This document shows positions 41,168 through 41,234 of a DNA stretch of 41,234 nucleotides, one piece after another. This DNA is from Acidobacteriota bacterium (lineage in GTDB: Bacteria > Acidobacteriota > UBA6911 > RPQK01 > JACQSY01). How positions within the stretch are numbered: the first letter of the stretch is position 1; each line of letters begins with the position of its first letter. The position numbers were made by a program, and so were the translations under genes. A model generated the notes under the pieces. It was not told where the DNA came from and searched no databases. It saw only the letters and a list, made by a program, of their open reading frames with translations. The stretch lies in contig JACQSY010000132.1 in assembly GCA_016211085.1 (NCBI GenBank), positions 1-41,234 of the forward strand, given 5' to 3'.

Positions 41168-41234
41168 GTACGCCAGTTCAGTGCGCCGTGAAAGGCGCTG
41201 ATCTCTAGTTGGTGCAAAACCCACCCGGCAACTA
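41168..41234. other. Window end, unassigned
   Basis: 67 bp after the IS630 target site. It contains an imperfect inverted pair AGTTG...CAACT around GGTGCAAAACCCACC at the very end. Too short to classify. Confidence 0.3.

Noticed and set aside
40086..41168. 360-residue plus-strand frame across the IS630 element
   Set aside because: Antisense to the transposase; Pro/Arg/Ser-rich translation with no domain.
1..41234. CRISPR arrays or prophage genes
   Set aside because: No regularly spaced repeats and no phage structural or integrase genes were seen.

Overview
This 41.2 kb window (GC-rich, roughly 57% by eye) looks like a chromosomal segment from an aerobic Gram-negative bacterium, most plausibly an Acidobacteriota. 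That placement is inference. It rests on the gene content (bc complex with a very large multihaem cytochrome c, fused CtaA-CtaB, split haem-copper oxidase subunit III, imuA-imuB-dnaE2 cassette, a sortase in an otherwise Gram-negative setting) and on an EF-P whose tip loop reads PGNLRAF. There are no rRNA genes, no convincing tRNA genes and no CRISPR array.

Layout. (1) 0.4-1.9 kb: a stand-alone LigD-type polymerase domain and a small hypothetical gene. (2) 2.0-6.5 kb: an aa3-type cytochrome c oxidase operon (subunits II, I, III, III-like, IV and a small CxxC membrane protein). (3) 7.0-9.3 kb: a hybrid histidine kinase with three PAS domains. (4) 9.5-15.3 kb: an alternative bc complex (Rieske, cytochrome b N-half, cytochrome b C-half, octahaem cytochrome c). 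(5) 15.3-19.0 kb: a cupredoxin-like lipoprotein, the fused haem O/haem A synthase, and an ABC ATPase. (6) 19.0-25.2 kb, minus strand: a metallo-beta-lactamase-fold gene, a MITE-like element, and the mutagenic translesion cassette dnaE2-imuB-imuA. (7) 25.3-27.1 kb, plus strand: the ABC-2 permease, a DUF420/CtaM-like assembly protein and a HEAT-repeat protein, which read as the continuation of block 5. (8) 27.2-29.9 kb, minus strand: ferredoxin, hypothetical proteins, a zf-HC2-like protein, and a sortase with its LPDTA substrate, the latter broken by one extra base. (9) 30.2-37.3 kb: efp, then an AddB/AddA-type helicase-nuclease pair. (10) 37.3-40.0 kb: a second MITE-like element, ETF-quinone oxidoreductase, and a HAD phosphatase. 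(11) 40.07-41.17 kb: a decayed IS630-family insertion sequence.

How the genes fit together. Blocks 2, 4, 5 and 7 build and mature one respiratory chain: quinol enters the bc complex (ETF-QO at 37.7 kb also feeds the quinone pool), electrons pass through c haems and possibly the copper lipoprotein to the aa3 oxidase, and CtaA-CtaB plus the CtaM-like protein supply haem A and assembly. The mutasome cassette interrupts this locus between an ABC ATPase and what is probably its own permease. The other repair genes (LigD polymerase, AddAB) make this a window rich in double-strand-break and damage-tolerance functions.

The most notable observations are: the cassette that splits the ABC transporter; an ImuB lacking most of its N-terminal palm/fingers half; a sortase-substrate pair whose substrate is split by a C5 run; two about 270 bp elements sharing terminal inverted repeats; a recurring near-leaderless promoter layout (-35, 18 bp spacer, -10, then ATG 8-11 nt later); an AddA-like protein with its own Fe-S cysteine set; and an A8 slippery site in the IS630 transposase.
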